The notes: generated by a model not told the origin, from the letters alone. 64,000 bases of DNA from JAMLIN01 sp964509685 (GCA_964509685.1 CAZDYQ010000006.1:1-64000), one strand, 5' to 3'; shown: positions 40,593-49,946, counted from the first letter of the stretch. Numbers and translations: made by a program.

Positions 40593-41849
40593 ATGTCAGT
40601 AATCATCGACAGGCGACTGAACGATCGGAACAAGAGCGCGGTCAACCGCGCCCGCTTCATGCGCCGCTACAAGGCGCACCTCCAGCGCGCGGTGGCCGAC
40701 ATGGTCTCGCAGCGCTCCATCCGCGACATGGAGAGGGGCGGCACGGTGCACATCCCGCACCGTGACATTGCCGAGCCCGTCATCCGGCACGGCCCGGGCG
40801 GCGACCGCGAGATGGTCCATCCGCACAACCGCGAGTTCCAGCCCGGCGACCGCATCCGTCGCCCCCCCGGCGGCGCCGGCGGGCGCGGCAACGGCAGCGG
40901 CGAGGGCGGGGGCGACGCCGAGGACAGCTTCACGTTCACGCTGTCGCGGGAAGAGTTCATGAACCTCTTCCTCGACGACCTCGAGCTGCCCAACATGGTG
41001 CGCAACGTGGTCGGCACCCTCAAGGAGAGCCGGCCGCAGCGCGCCGGCTATACGCCCCAGGGGTCCCCCACGAACCTCGCGGTGGCGCGCTCGCTGCGCC
41101 AGGCGCTCGGGCGGCGCATCGCGCTGACGGGCAGTGCCCGGCGACGCCTCGCCGAGATCGAGGCGCGCGGCGGCGACCTCGACGCCCAGGCGGCGGCCGA
41201 CCCGGTGCTCGCCGAGGAGATCGCCGACCTGCGCCGGCGCATCGCGCGGGTGCCGTTCCTCGACGAGATCGACCTGCGCTACCGCCACCGGGTGATGGTG
41301 CCGCGACCGCTCAGCCAGGCGGTGATGTTCTGCCTGATGGACGTCTCGGCCTCGATGGACGAGCGCAAGAAGGATCTCGCGAAGCGGTTCTACACCCTGC
41401 TCTACCTCTTCCTCGAGCGAAAGTACGAACATGTGGACGTGGTCTTCATCCGCCACACCGACGATGCCGAGGAGGTGGACGAGCAGCACTTCTTCCACGA
41501 TCCCAAGACGGGCGGCACCGTGGTGTACTCCGCGCTGCACCTGATGGAGGAGATCATCGGCCAGCGCTATCCGGCCGAGCAGTGGAACATCTACGCGGCA
41601 CAGGCTTCCGACGGCGACGCCTTCGGGGCCGACCCCGAAAAGAGCCGCAACTTCCTCGTCGAGAAGCTCCTGCCCAAGACGCGCTACTTCGCCTACATCG
41701 AGGTCGGCGACGAGGGCAGCACCCGGGCCTCGTCCCTGTCCGCCGCCTACCGTCGGATCGAGTCGTCACGCTTCGCCATGCGCGCCGTCCAGGAACGCGG
41801 CGACATCTACCCGGTCTTTCGCGAGCTGTTCGGCCGGCAGACTACCTGA
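40593..41849 (+). CDS. yeaH: YeaH/YhbH family protein (DUF444) with vWA-like domain
   Basis: Cytoplasmic protein of 418 aa. A basic N-terminal region, a glycine-rich low-complexity stretch (RRPPGGAGGRGNGSGEGGG, about 89-107) and a C-terminal von Willebrand A-like domain with the MIDAS-type motif DVSASMDE are visible. It lies 57 bp downstream of prkA and 9 bp upstream of spoVR, making an operon. In E. coli YeaH cooperates with YeaG during nitrogen starvation. Its biochemical activity is unknown. Confidence 0.95.
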   Translation: MSVIIDRRLNDRNKSAVNRARFMRRYKAHLQRAVADMVSQRSIRDMERGGTVHIPHRDIAEPVIRHGPGGDREMVHPHNREFQPGDRIRRPPGGAGGRGNGSGEGGGDAEDSFTFTLSREEFMNLFLDDLELPNMVRNVVGTLKESRPQRAGYTPQGSPTNLAVARSLRQALGRRIALTGSARRRLAEIEARGGDLDAQAAADPVLAEEIADLRRRIARVPFLDEIDLRYRHRVMVPRPLSQAVMFCLMDVSASMDERKKDLAKRFYTLLYLFLERKYEHVDVVFIRHTDDAEEVDEQHFFHDPKTGGTVVYSALHLMEEIIGQRYPAEQWNIYAAQASDGDAFGADPEKSRNFLVEKLLPKTRYFAYIEVGDEGSTRASSLSAAYRRIESSRFAMRAVQERGDIYPVFRELFGRQTT

Positions 41850-41858
41850 AGGATCACG

Positions 41859-43364
41859 ATGGCCACGCGTACCCCGATTTCCACCGGCGCCGACTGGGAC
41901 TTCGAGCTGCTCGCCCGCTACGACGAGGCAATCCGCGAGATCGCGGTCGGCGAGTTCGGGCTCGACTGCTATCCCAACCAGATCGAGGTGATCAGCTCCG
42001 AGCAGATGCTCGATGCCTACGCCTCGGTGGGTCTGCCGATCACCTACCCGCACTGGAGCTTCGGCAAGGCATTCATCCGCGACGAGAAGGCCTACCGCGA
42101 AGGCGCCCGCGGCCTCGCCTACGAAATCGTCATCAATTCCAATCCCTGCATCGCCTACCTGATGGAGGAGAACCCGATAGCGCTGCAGGTGCTCGTGATC
42201 GCGCATGCCTGCTACGGGCACAACTCCTTCTTCAAGGGCAACTACCTCTTCCGCCAGTGGACGAGCGCCGACGCGATCATCGACTACATGGTGTTCGCCC
42301 GGAAGTACATCATGGACTGCGAGGAGCGCCACGGCATCGAGGCCGTCGAGGAGGTGCTCGACGCCTGCCACAGCCTGATGGACTTCGGGGTCAGCCGCTA
42401 TCCCCATCCGCCGAAGCTTTCCGCGGATGCCGAGCGCGCCCGCCAGCGCGAGCGCGAGGAGTACGCCTGGAGGCGGCACGACGAGATCTGGCGCACCCTG
42501 CCCCCGGCGCCGGCGCCCGCGGCGCCCGGCGAGGAGCGCGACACGCGGCTGCCGGGCGAGCCGCAGGAGAACCTGCTCTACTTCGTCGAAAAGTACTCGC
42601 CGAAGCTCGAGCCCTGGCAGCGCGAGGTGGTGCGCATCGTCCGCAAGCTGGCGCAGTACTTCTACCCCCAGGGCCTCACCAAGGTGATGAACGAGGGCTG
42701 GGCCACCTTCTGGCACTACACCATCCTCAACCGGCTCTATGACAAGGGGCTGGTCACGGACGGGCTCATGCTGGAGGTGCTGGCCTCGCACACCAACGTG
42801 GTGGCGCAGCGCGGGTTCGACGAGCGCGGCTACAGCGGGTTCAACCCATATGCCCTGGGCTTCGCCATGTTCCGCGACCTCCGCCGCATCTGCGAGGATC
42901 CGACCCCGGAGGATCGGGAGTGGTTCCCCGACATCGCGGGCAGCGACTGGCTACGCACGCTGGACTTCGCGATGCGCAACTACAAGGACGAGTCCTTCAT
43001 CAACCAGTACCTCTCGCCGAAGCTGATCCGGGACTTCCGGCTGTTCGCGGTGGCCGACTACGAGGATCGCGAATACCTCGAGATCGATTCCATCCACAAC
43101 GAGCACGGCTACCGGCGGGTGCGCAAGCTCCTCTCCGAGCAGTACAACCGGGACAACCTCCTGCCGGACGTCCAGATCGTCGGCTACGACCATGCCGGCG
43201 ACCGCAGCCTGCGCGTCCAGCACCGCAGGCACCGGGGCCGCAACCTCTCGGGCGAGTCCGCCCGGGTGATGCGCAATCTCCAGAAACTCTGGGGCTTCAC
43301 CGTCTGGCTCGAAACGGTCGAGGAGGACGGCACGCTGGTGGATACGACCGAGTTCCCGGCCTGA
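41859..43364 (+). CDS. SpoVR family protein
   Basis: Cytoplasmic protein of 501 aa from the SpoVR family (E. coli YcgB relatives). Diagnostic stretches include FGLDCYPNQIEVISSEQM, YPHWSFGK, AHACYGHNSFFKGN and MNEGWATFWHY; the last two contain histidines in HxxxH-like spacing that may bind metal. Third gene of the prkA-yeaH-spoVR operon. B. subtilis SpoVR affects spore cortex, but this organism has no reason to sporulate, so the shared role is probably stress-related. It converges on a GST gene with a 6 bp gap. Confidence 0.95.
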   Translation: MATRTPISTGADWDFELLARYDEAIREIAVGEFGLDCYPNQIEVISSEQMLDAYASVGLPITYPHWSFGKAFIRDEKAYREGARGLAYEIVINSNPCIAYLMEENPIALQVLVIAHACYGHNSFFKGNYLFRQWTSADAIIDYMVFARKYIMDCEERHGIEAVEEVLDACHSLMDFGVSRYPHPPKLSADAERARQREREEYAWRRHDEIWRTLPPAPAPAAPGEERDTRLPGEPQENLLYFVEKYSPKLEPWQREVVRIVRKLAQYFYPQGLTKVMNEGWATFWHYTILNRLYDKGLVTDGLMLEVLASHTNVVAQRGFDERGYSGFNPYALGFAMFRDLRRICEDPTPEDREWFPDIAGSDWLRTLDFAMRNYKDESFINQYLSPKLIRDFRLFAVADYEDREYLEIDSIHNEHGYRRVRKLLSEQYNRDNLLPDVQIVGYDHAGDRSLRVQHRRHRGRNLSGESARVMRNLQKLWGFTVWLETVEEDGTLVDTTEFPA

Positions 43365-43370
43365 ACCTCC

Positions 43371-43988
43371 TCAGCCGACCGGCACCGTGGCGCGCATGGA
43401 CGCGCGCTCGGCGAAGCGGTCGTACCAGGCGGCGAGCGCGGGGCGGTCGGTGCGCCAGCCGATGTCGGGATGGCGGAAATCCAGGTAGCCGAGAAGGCAG
43501 CCGGCGGCGATCGCGCCGAGGTCGGGCTTGTCGGCATCGCCCGGGGGATCGCCGAGGCTGCGCTCGAGCATGTCCACCGCGCCCACGATCTTGGCGCGCT
43601 GGCCCGCCTGCCAGGCATCCCAGCGGAACGCCTCGGGCCGCAGGGCCTGCTCGTAGCGCAGCAGCACGGCCGCATCGAGCGCGCCGTCGGCGAGCGCCTG
43701 CAGCGTAAGCACCCGCCAGCGCTCCGGCCCCTGCGCCGGCAGCATGCCACCGCCGGCAAGGCTGTCGAGGTACTCGCAGATCACGGGACTGTCGAAGAGC
43801 CAGGTGCCGTCGTCCGCCTGCAGGGCGGGCACCTTGCCGAGCGGATTCGCCGCCTCGAGCTCGGGGAGGCGATTGAGCACGCTGGGCGAAGCGGCGAGCT
43901 TCTCGATCCGTTCGTCGAGGCCGTGCTCGATCGCGACGACCATGCACTTGCGGACGAAGGGGGAACTGGGCGAATGGAACAGCTTCAT
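43371..43988 (-). CDS. Glutathione S-transferase family protein
   Basis: Cytoplasmic GST of 205 aa. The thioredoxin-like N-terminal domain begins MKLFHSPSSPFVRKC, with a serine-rich catalytic loop and cysteine 15; the cis-proline and SPVICEYLD glutathione-binding motif follow, then an all-helical C-terminal domain. The start at 43988 gives the family-typical N-terminus. It is divergent from a serine hydrolase gene across about 90 bp. Substrate unknown; detoxification or isomerisation are usual roles. Confidence 0.9.
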   Translation of the reverse strand: MKLFHSPSSPFVRKCMVVAIEHGLDERIEKLAASPSVLNRLPELEAANPLGKVPALQADDGTWLFDSPVICEYLDSLAGGGMLPAQGPERWRVLTLQALADGALDAAVLLRYEQALRPEAFRWDAWQAGQRAKIVGAVDMLERSLGDPPGDADKPDLGAIAAGCLLGYLDFRHPDIGWRTDRPALAAWYDRFAERASMRATVPVG

Positions 43989-44079
43989 GAAACGTCTCCT
44001 CGTCGGGTCGCTCCGGTGCGGGGCTCGCCCCGATGCTAACCGCAAGCGCCCCTACAATGGGCCACGCGAGAGGAGATCG

Positions 44080-45285
44080 ATGCGAAAGATCGTGAAGGCC
44101 GCGCTCGGCCTGCTGCTGGTGCTGGTCGTTGCCGCGGTCGCCGGCTGGTTCAGCCTCGACAAGGAGACCCGGGGGCTCCTGGCGACCCTGCCGACCAACA
44201 CCGACCTGCTGTTCTGGAACCAGAAGCAGCGCGACGCCGCCTTCCGCGCGCTCGACCGGCTGCCGGTCCTTGCGAAGTCGCGCGTGATCGCCGCGGGCGG
44301 CACGCCTCGGCCGCTGCCGCCCGGCCCGCCCCTCGAGCTGCCGATCGACCTCGATGCCTACATGGCGAGCCAGCGCAATGCGGCGCTGGTCGTGGTCCAC
44401 GACGGCAAGCTGCGCCTGGAGCGCTACGGGCTCGCCTTCGATGCGAACGGTCGCTGGACGAGCTTCTCGGTGGCCAAGTCGATCACATCCACCCTGGTGG
44501 GCGCCGCGCTGCGCGACGGGCACATCCGCAGCATGGACGACCGCGTCAGCGACTATATCGCCGACATGAAGGGCTCGGCCTACGACGACGTCACCGTCCG
44601 CCAGCTGCTGACGATGACTTCGGGCGTGCAGTGGGACGAGGACTACGACGACCCCGAATCCGATGTGGCGCGCTTCAACAACCACGAGCCGCCGGCGGGC
44701 GTGGACGCCCTGGTGAGCTACATGCGCGACCTCCCGCGCGAGTCGCCGCCCGGAAGCCGCTGGAACTACAGCACGGGCGAGACCAATCTCGTCGGCATCC
44801 TGGTGGCGCGGGCGACCGGCAGGCCGCTTGCCGACTACCTGTCCGAGAAGATCTGGAAGCCGGCGGGGATGGAGCAGGACGCGACCTGGATCCTCGGCCG
44901 CACCGGCAGCGAGATCAGCGGCTGCTGCATCCAGGCCGCGCCGCGCGACTTCGCCCGCTTCGGCCTTTTCATCCTCGAGGGCGCCCGGGCGGACGGCCAG
45001 TCCATCGTGCCCGAGGGCTGGCTCGAGGAAGCCACGACGCGCCAGGCGGACATCGGCGTGCCGGGCCGGGGCTACGGCTACCAGTGGTGGACCCTCGACG
45101 ACGGCAGTTTCATGGCGCGCGGCATCTTCGGGCAGGGCATCTTCATCGACCCGAAGCGCAGGCTCGTCATCGCCTCCAACGCGAACTGGGCGGGCGGGGC
45201 GCGCGACCCGGCGGCCATGCGGGCGCGCGACGAGTTCTACCGGGCGGTGCAGGCGGCCGTGGACGCGGAAACGGCCAGCCGCTGA
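44080..45285 (+). CDS. Beta-lactamase-fold serine hydrolase (class C-like)
   Basis: Membrane-anchored periplasmic hydrolase of 401 aa. An N-terminal helix (about 6-24) serves as signal anchor. The catalytic SxxK is SVAK (Ser130, Lys133) and the tyrosine motif is in NYSTGE. The family includes esterases, D-aminopeptidases and 6-aminohexanoate-dimer hydrolases; a role as a true beta-lactamase is less likely. GAGAGGAG lies 5-10 nt before the start at 44080. It is convergent with the RidA gene. Confidence 0.9.
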   Translation: MRKIVKAALGLLLVLVVAAVAGWFSLDKETRGLLATLPTNTDLLFWNQKQRDAAFRALDRLPVLAKSRVIAAGGTPRPLPPGPPLELPIDLDAYMASQRNAALVVVHDGKLRLERYGLAFDANGRWTSFSVAKSITSTLVGAALRDGHIRSMDDRVSDYIADMKGSAYDDVTVRQLLTMTSGVQWDEDYDDPESDVARFNNHEPPAGVDALVSYMRDLPRESPPGSRWNYSTGETNLVGILVARATGRPLADYLSEKIWKPAGMEQDATWILGRTGSEISGCCIQAAPRDFARFGLFILEGARADGQSIVPEGWLEEATTRQADIGVPGRGYGYQWWTLDDGSFMARGIFGQGIFIDPKRRLVIASNANWAGGARDPAAMRARDEFYRAVQAAVDAETASR

Positions 45286-45289
45286 CGCG

Positions 45290-45778
45290 TCACACCGGGC
45301 GGACCAGCACCTCGCCCTCGATCTCGACCGGAATGCCGAAGGGCAGCTCGGCCATGCCGACCGCGCTGCGCGCATGGGCCCCGCGCTCCTCGCCGAAGAC
45401 CTCGAGGATGAGGTCGCTGAAGCCGTTGATGACGGCGGGCTGGCGGCCGAATCCCGGCGCGGAATTGACCATGCCGAGGATCCGCACCCATGCGACGATG
45501 CGGTCGAGGCTGCCGAGTTCGCGCTGCAGGCTCCCGAGGATGGCGAGGCCCGTGAGCCGCGCCGCCTCGTACGCCTGGGCCTCGGTCACTTCCGCCCCCA
45601 CCTTGCCGAGCGGCCTGGCCATCGTGCCGTCCGCGTTCGTGGGGCCATGACCGGAGATCAGCGCGCGGTCGCCCACGATGCGAACCCAGGGAAAGGGCAG
45701 CTTCGCACCCGGCGGGAGTTTCAGCGGTTCGGGCAGCTGCAGCCCGAGGGCGCGCAGTCGCTCGTCGATCGTGCTCAC
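45290..45778 (-). CDS. RidA family protein (YjgF/enamine deaminase-like)
   Basis: Small cytoplasmic protein of 162 aa. The C-terminal HARSAVGMAELPFGIPVEIEG stretch holds the conserved arginine and the VEIE strand of RidA-type enamine/imine hydrolases. It is somewhat longer at the N-terminus than E. coli RidA (about 128 aa), as in the Rid subfamily called 'YjgH-like' or Rid6/7. A GTG start at 45778 fits the fold; no earlier in-frame start with a good ribosome binding site is seen. Function is probably removal of reactive enamines. Confidence 0.88.
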   Translation of the reverse strand: MSTIDERLRALGLQLPEPLKLPPGAKLPFPWVRIVGDRALISGHGPTNADGTMARPLGKVGAEVTEAQAYEAARLTGLAILGSLQRELGSLDRIVAWVRILGMVNSAPGFGRQPAVINGFSDLILEVFGEERGAHARSAVGMAELPFGIPVEIEGEVLVRPV

Positions 45779-45815
45779 ATCGTGACTCCTGTCCAACAAG
45801 GCGTCGGCCGTTGCT

Positions 45816-46622
45816 TCACTTGCCAAGATACACCGAGACCCCGAACCCGCCCTGCCAGTCGTCGGCATGCCCGCCGAGGCGACGGCGCACGCCGACGTCG
45901 AGCTGGACGCGCGGCGTGAGCTGCCAGGTCATGCCGATGCCGCCCATGCTGCCGTTCCCCGTGCCGGCGAGATGCTGCACGGCGAGCTCCACGAACATGC
46001 CCATCGCCGAACCGAGCGGCCAGGACGTGTTGACGGCGAGCAGCCGGCTGTCCGTCTCGCCGTCGATCGCCTCGAGATAGAGACCCGAGGTGCGGTCCGC
46101 CCCGTGGTCCCATTCGAGGGCGGCGCCCAGCGTGTACTGGCGCTCGGGATTGCGAAAATCGTTCTCGCCGTCGGTCAGCTCGACGCCCGCGAGGACGCCC
46201 CAGGCGACCTCGCCCGCGGCCGACCGCGCGTACTTCACCGCGAGCCCGGTATTGGCGCGACCGTGGCGGGCCGGCCCCGGCCCGTCGAGCCGGTTCCAGC
46301 CGGTGTCGAGCTGCAGTTCCAGCGAACGGCCGACACCGATGCGCAGCAGCGCGTCCGCGTTGTAGAGCGATGCGCCGTCGTCCCGGCTCCAGTCGGGCAG
46401 GCCGAGTTCCAGCGTGGCATCGCCCGCCTGCAGCACCGACGGCGAGAAGCCGATGCCGGGCCGGTCGTATCCGGGGTTGCTTCCCTCCTGGGCGATTGCG
46501 GGCGCCCCCGCGAGTCCCGCCATGCAGAGTGCAACGACCGCGGCCGCCCGGCGACGGGGCCTGCCGACCGGATGGCGTCGCGCGGCATCCGCCGGTTCCC
46601 GGCGCTCGATACCCATGCTCAT
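45816..46622 (-). CDS. Outer-membrane transporter-like protein (phenol MetA-pathway family)
   Basis: Outer-membrane beta-barrel protein of 268 aa. A long twin-arginine-rich N-terminus is followed by a hydrophobic signal and a cleavage site near AIAQ (about residue 45). The rest has amphipathic strands and short loops, with features of the PF13557 'MetA-pathway of phenol degradation' transporter family, such as SVYLGK at the C-terminus. Two starts (46622 and 46616) are possible. A perfect 8-2-8 inverted repeat lies 24-41 bp upstream. Ligand unknown. Confidence 0.8.
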   Translation of the reverse strand: MSMGIERREPADAARRHPVGRPRRRAAAVVALCMAGLAGAPAIAQEGSNPGYDRPGIGFSPSVLQAGDATLELGLPDWSRDDGASLYNADALLRIGVGRSLELQLDTGWNRLDGPGPARHGRANTGLAVKYARSAAGEVAWGVLAGVELTDGENDFRNPERQYTLGAALEWDHGADRTSGLYLEAIDGETDSRLLAVNTSWPLGSAMGMFVELAVQHLAGTGNGSMGGIGMTWQLTPRVQLDVGVRRRLGGHADDWQGGFGVSVYLGK

Positions 46623-46645
46623 GCCGGACCTCCTGTTCGTTCATC

Positions 46646-46663
46646 GCGCGCGACTTCGCGCGC
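46646..46663. promoter_or_regulatory. Inverted repeat upstream of the outer-membrane protein gene
   Basis: GCGCGCGA-CT-TCGCGCGC forms a perfect 8 bp inverted repeat with a 2 bp centre. It is close enough to the start (24-41 bp upstream of 46622) to sit in the leader RNA or cover the promoter. The rest of the 221 bp gap to the DinB gene holds nothing recognisable. Confidence 0.3.
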
Positions 46664-46843
46664 CTGCCGTTCCTGTCAGGCGCACGAGGACGAGCGAGAT
46701 GCGAAAGACCATGCGAACGCCTGCCGACGAGTCGGGACTTTCCGATCATCGTCCAGGATGGCGCCTCGCGGTGGACTTTCTTCCATGCCCTCCCCGGCGG
46801 CGCGGCGGGGCCGCGATGCCGGGGCGATCGGGCGACGGACCCG

Positions 46844-47377
46844 TCAGGCCAGCTCGGGAATGACCGCCAGGAGGTCGGTCACGCCGATGTCCACCCCCGC
46901 CTGGAAGAGCAGCGTGCTTGCCTGGCCCCGGTGATGCGTCTGGTGGTTGAAGAAATGAAGCACCAGGTGACCGAGAGTGCGGTTCCAGGGCTGTCCCGCC
47001 ATGTTCCGGTAGGCCAGCGGTGCCGCGAGCCGTTCGGTGGTGAGGGCGCCCGCCCACCGGACGACGAGCTCGTCCAGCTCGTGGCGACGCCGGGCGAGCG
47101 CCGGCAGGGATTCCGCCATCTCCTGCCGCAGCGAGGTGGGCAACGGCCAGCCGGCCAGCCCGGCGCGCAGCTCGGCGGCATCGGGTTGCCGGGCGAAGCG
47201 GTGCAGCCAGATCGCGTCGGCCACCAGGATGTGGTTCAGCGTTTCCAGGATCGAACCGAAGAACGCGCCGCGATCCCTCTTCACCTCGGCTTCGGGCAGG
47301 CTGGCGGCCGCCTCGTACATGCGCCGGTTCATCCAGCGGTTGTACTCGGCCATCAGTTTCGCTGCATCCGGCGTCAT
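46844..47377 (-). CDS. DinB family protein
   Basis: Four-helix-bundle protein of 177 aa in the DinB/YfiT-like superfamily. The metal site of the family is visible as LNHILVADAIW near residue 49 and the HHRGQ motif near residues 133-137 (NHQTHHRGQASTLL). Such proteins bind a divalent metal and may act as thiol-dependent transferases; the cellular role here is unknown. Start 47377 gives the usual MTPDAAKLMAEYNRWMN N-terminus. It is divergent from a LuxR-type regulator gene. Confidence 0.9.
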   Translation of the reverse strand: MTPDAAKLMAEYNRWMNRRMYEAAASLPEAEVKRDRGAFFGSILETLNHILVADAIWLHRFARQPDAAELRAGLAGWPLPTSLRQEMAESLPALARRRHELDELVVRWAGALTTERLAAPLAYRNMAGQPWNRTLGHLVLHFFNHQTHHRGQASTLLFQAGVDIGVTDLLAVIPELA

Positions 47378-47530
47378 TGTCGTGGCTCCAGGTTGCGTCG
47401 TCGCGCGGGCGGGCGTCGCAGGGCCCGCGCCGCGAGCGACCCAGCGTAGCAGGCGCGCCCGCCGCCATGCATGCGCATGCGGAATGCCTGACGCGCGCGA
47501 ATGCCGGCCATGCGCAATAATCCGCCTCCC

Positions 47531-48616
47531 ATGCCCACGCAGCGTCATGCCCGACCGGCCGCCCTCGCCCGCCTTCGCCAGATGGAGCGCATGGGCCTGC
47601 GCGGTCCGTCGCTCGCCGGGCCGGTCCTGCGGGCGCTGCGCGGACTGGTCGGATTCGACGCCGGCGGCTATGTGCATCCCGGCAGCGACGGCCAGCTGGA
47701 CGTCCACATGGAAGCGCCGGAGCTGCGCGCGCGGGTGCCCGACTATTTCACGCCCGCGATCCTGCGCAGCGAACGTGCCCTCTTCCGTCGCAGCCTGCGC
47801 CAGTTCGACGAGGCAGTGCGGCATGAACGCGGGCCGCAGGTGCTCGAGCAACTCCTGAAGGTGCCCTACGGGTCGCTGCTGCGCAGCGACTTCTACGACG
47901 TGCTCCTGCGCCCGGCGGGCGTCACCACATGGGCGAGCATGGTGCTGCGCACGCCGCGGGGCGAAGGCGTGGGAACGCTCATCCTGTACCGGACGGGGCG
48001 ATCGATCCCGTTTCGCCGCGAGGAGCTGCACGCGCTCGCCGCGCTGGAGACGGGCCTCGCCGGCCTCCTGCAGCCGGCGCAATGGCAGCCGGGGCCCGGC
48101 ACGATCGTCGCCAGCGGCCTCCTGGTGGTCTCGATGCAGGGCCGCGTCCGGTGGCTCTCGTCCGAGGCCGACGAGCTGATGCGGCGCGCATTCGACTGGC
48201 GCTGGCGCGGTCCCGCGGGCTCGCTCCCCGATGCCGTGCGGGCCACGCTGCCCCGGCCGGACGATGAAGCGCCCCGGGCGGGGCCGCGGACGCTGCGGAT
48301 CTGCACCGCGCACGGGCGGTTCGTGCTGCGCGCGCAGCCCATGACGGCGGCGCGCGGGCGGCCCGGTGCCGTGGCCCTGGAGATCTCGCGCTACGCCACG
48401 GGGGAGGACCGGCTCCTTGCGGCGCTCGAACGACTCGGGTTGCCGGCACGCCAGCACGAGCTGGCGTGGTGGCTCGCTCGCGGGCTGTCCGAGGCGCGGA
48501 TCGCCGAGCGCATGGGCGTGAGCCCGAACACGGTGGTCTACCACCGCCGCCAGCTGTACAACCGGCTCGGCCTCGCCGACAGGCAGGCGCTCCTGCGCCG
48601 GCTGGACGAAGCCTGA
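47531..48616 (+). CDS. LuxR-type HTH transcriptional regulator
   Basis: Transcription factor of about 361 aa. The C-terminal about 65 residues form a LuxR/GerE helix-turn-helix: LPARQHELAWWLARGLSEARIAERMGVSP with recognition helix NTVVYHRRQLYNRLG. The N-terminal 280 residues match no sensor domain I recognise, though GAF-like folding is possible. Three in-frame ATGs (47501, 47510, 47531) are possible starts; the last is used here because homologous-looking sequence follows it. Divergent from dinB-type gene. Target and signal unknown. Confidence 0.85.
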   Translation: MPTQRHARPAALARLRQMERMGLRGPSLAGPVLRALRGLVGFDAGGYVHPGSDGQLDVHMEAPELRARVPDYFTPAILRSERALFRRSLRQFDEAVRHERGPQVLEQLLKVPYGSLLRSDFYDVLLRPAGVTTWASMVLRTPRGEGVGTLILYRTGRSIPFRREELHALAALETGLAGLLQPAQWQPGPGTIVASGLLVVSMQGRVRWLSSEADELMRRAFDWRWRGPAGSLPDAVRATLPRPDDEAPRAGPRTLRICTAHGRFVLRAQPMTAARGRPGAVALEISRYATGEDRLLAALERLGLPARQHELAWWLARGLSEARIAERMGVSPNTVVYHRRQLYNRLGLADRQALLRRLDEA

Positions 48617-48635
48617 ACGGCGCCCGCAGCCGCGC

Positions 48636-49091
48636 TCAGCGAGTCGCGCCCAGGCGTGCGCGCATCAGCTCGACGTTGGCGCGCTGCTCCGGCGTCAGCC
48701 CCGGCATCGGCTTCGCGCCGGGCATGCCCTCGGCCGCGAGCACCATCCCGGCGTGCAGCGCCGCGAGCACGGCGGCGGCGTATTCGCGGCTGCCGAGGTT
48801 CAGGCGCGCCAGCGCGGCCCGCACGCGTGGATCGGCATCGAGCCTGCGGGCGAGGTCCTCGACGGACTCCACGTCCGCACCGTCGTCCTCCTCGTCGTCG
48901 TCCTCGCCCCCGGAGTCGACCGCGCCCGCCCGCGGCCCGAGCTCGGCCGCCACCGCCTCCATGCGATCGAGCAGTTCGCCGGTGAGCCGGAACGTCGCCG
49001 GATCCGTTCCGCCGGCCGCCCGGGCGCCGGACTGGGGGTCGAGGAAGGCGAGGGCCAGCACGGCCATCGCGGCGGTGAAGAAGCGCAACAT
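48636..49091 (-). CDS. Small exported acidic protein of unknown function
   Basis: Exported protein of 151 aa. A signal peptide ends near ARA (about residue 25). The mature part is helical with an acidic, low-complexity insert EDDDEEDDGADVE (about 63-75), which may bind cations. No family was recognised. It converges on the LuxR gene with a 19 bp gap. GGAAA (49100-49104 on the minus strand) may act as ribosome binding site. Confidence 0.7.
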   Translation of the reverse strand: MLRFFTAAMAVLALAFLDPQSGARAAGGTDPATFRLTGELLDRMEAVAAELGPRAGAVDSGGEDDDEEDDGADVESVEDLARRLDADPRVRAALARLNLGSREYAAAVLAALHAGMVLAAEGMPGAKPMPGLTPEQRANVELMRARLGATR

Positions 49092-49225
49092 GAGGGTTTC
49101 CTTGCGAGGTGCGACGCGCCTTTCGGCGCCGGGAGTCGAGCCCGCGAGTCTGGCGCAGGGCGGACGGCCGCGCCCCACCCCGGCGGGGTAGTTGCTCGCG
49201 GGGGGAGCCGGGCGCAGGGCCGCGG

Positions 49226-49915
49226 TCAGTGCGCCATCGCCCTGCCCGCCAGGATGTCCCGCAGGTACTCGGGCCCGCCGTCCGGCCCTATGTAGTGCCG
49301 GTAGGCCGTGACGCCGAAACGCATCGGCTCGAACAGATGGAAGGCCGCGGACAGCCGGGGCGTCCGCTCCGGCTCCGTTTCCGGGATGGCCGCGAGGATT
49401 CGTTCCCGAAGCCCGGGGTCCATCGTGGAGAACATCGTCACGTAGGCGATGTACTCGTGCGCCTCGACGCTCGGCATGCGGACGGCGAAGTTGCCCGATG
49501 CGAGCGCATGGGCGACCTCGTGCGCCGCGAGGCTCCGGTAGAGCCGCCTGTCGATCGGCACGCCGAACCACGTGCCGATCTTGCGGAACTCGGCATAGGG
49601 CAGCATGAGGATCCTGCCCTCGCGCGCCAGGAAGCCGCCCGCCGCGCCCGGCCCCACGGCCTGCTGCAGCACGTCCTGCACATGGATCTCGACGGGCATG
49701 TCGGCGAGGAGGCGCGTCGCCCGGAAGAACCCGATCGCGTCAGCCGCGCCCCCGCAGGCGTCGGCCACGTCCTCCCCCGCGGCGGCGAACACCCCGACCT
49801 CGCCCGCCTCGCACATCGCCGTCCCGGCCCCGGCCAGCGCCGCATCGAGGCGAAGGGCCAGGCACAGGCCGGCGCACCGCGCGCAGGTCCGCAGGACGGA
49901 GGAGGCGACCGGCAT
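49226..49915 (-). CDS. Exported HExxH protein (putative zinc metallopeptidase), TPP-riboswitch operon
   Basis: Predicted exported protein of 229 aa. A hydrophobic N-terminal stretch (about 14-30) is a likely signal peptide, after which several cysteines (35, 54) could pair. The HEVAH zinc motif is at 132-136 in SLAAHEVAHAL; Glu151 or Glu154 in EAHEYIAY could be a third ligand. It is DUF-like with no firm family. It starts 31 nt after the TonB-dependent receptor stop, so it is probably under the same TPP riboswitch. Role unknown. Confidence 0.75.
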   Translation of the reverse strand: MPVASSVLRTCARCAGLCLALRLDAALAGAGTAMCEAGEVGVFAAAGEDVADACGGAADAIGFFRATRLLADMPVEIHVQDVLQQAVGPGAAGGFLAREGRILMLPYAEFRKIGTWFGVPIDRRLYRSLAAHEVAHALASGNFAVRMPSVEAHEYIAYVTMFSTMDPGLRERILAAIPETEPERTPRLSAAFHLFEPMRFGVTAYRHYIGPDGGPEYLRDILAGRAMAH

Positions 49916-49946
49916 GATGGACCATTCGCTACCAGCGGCGAGACTT

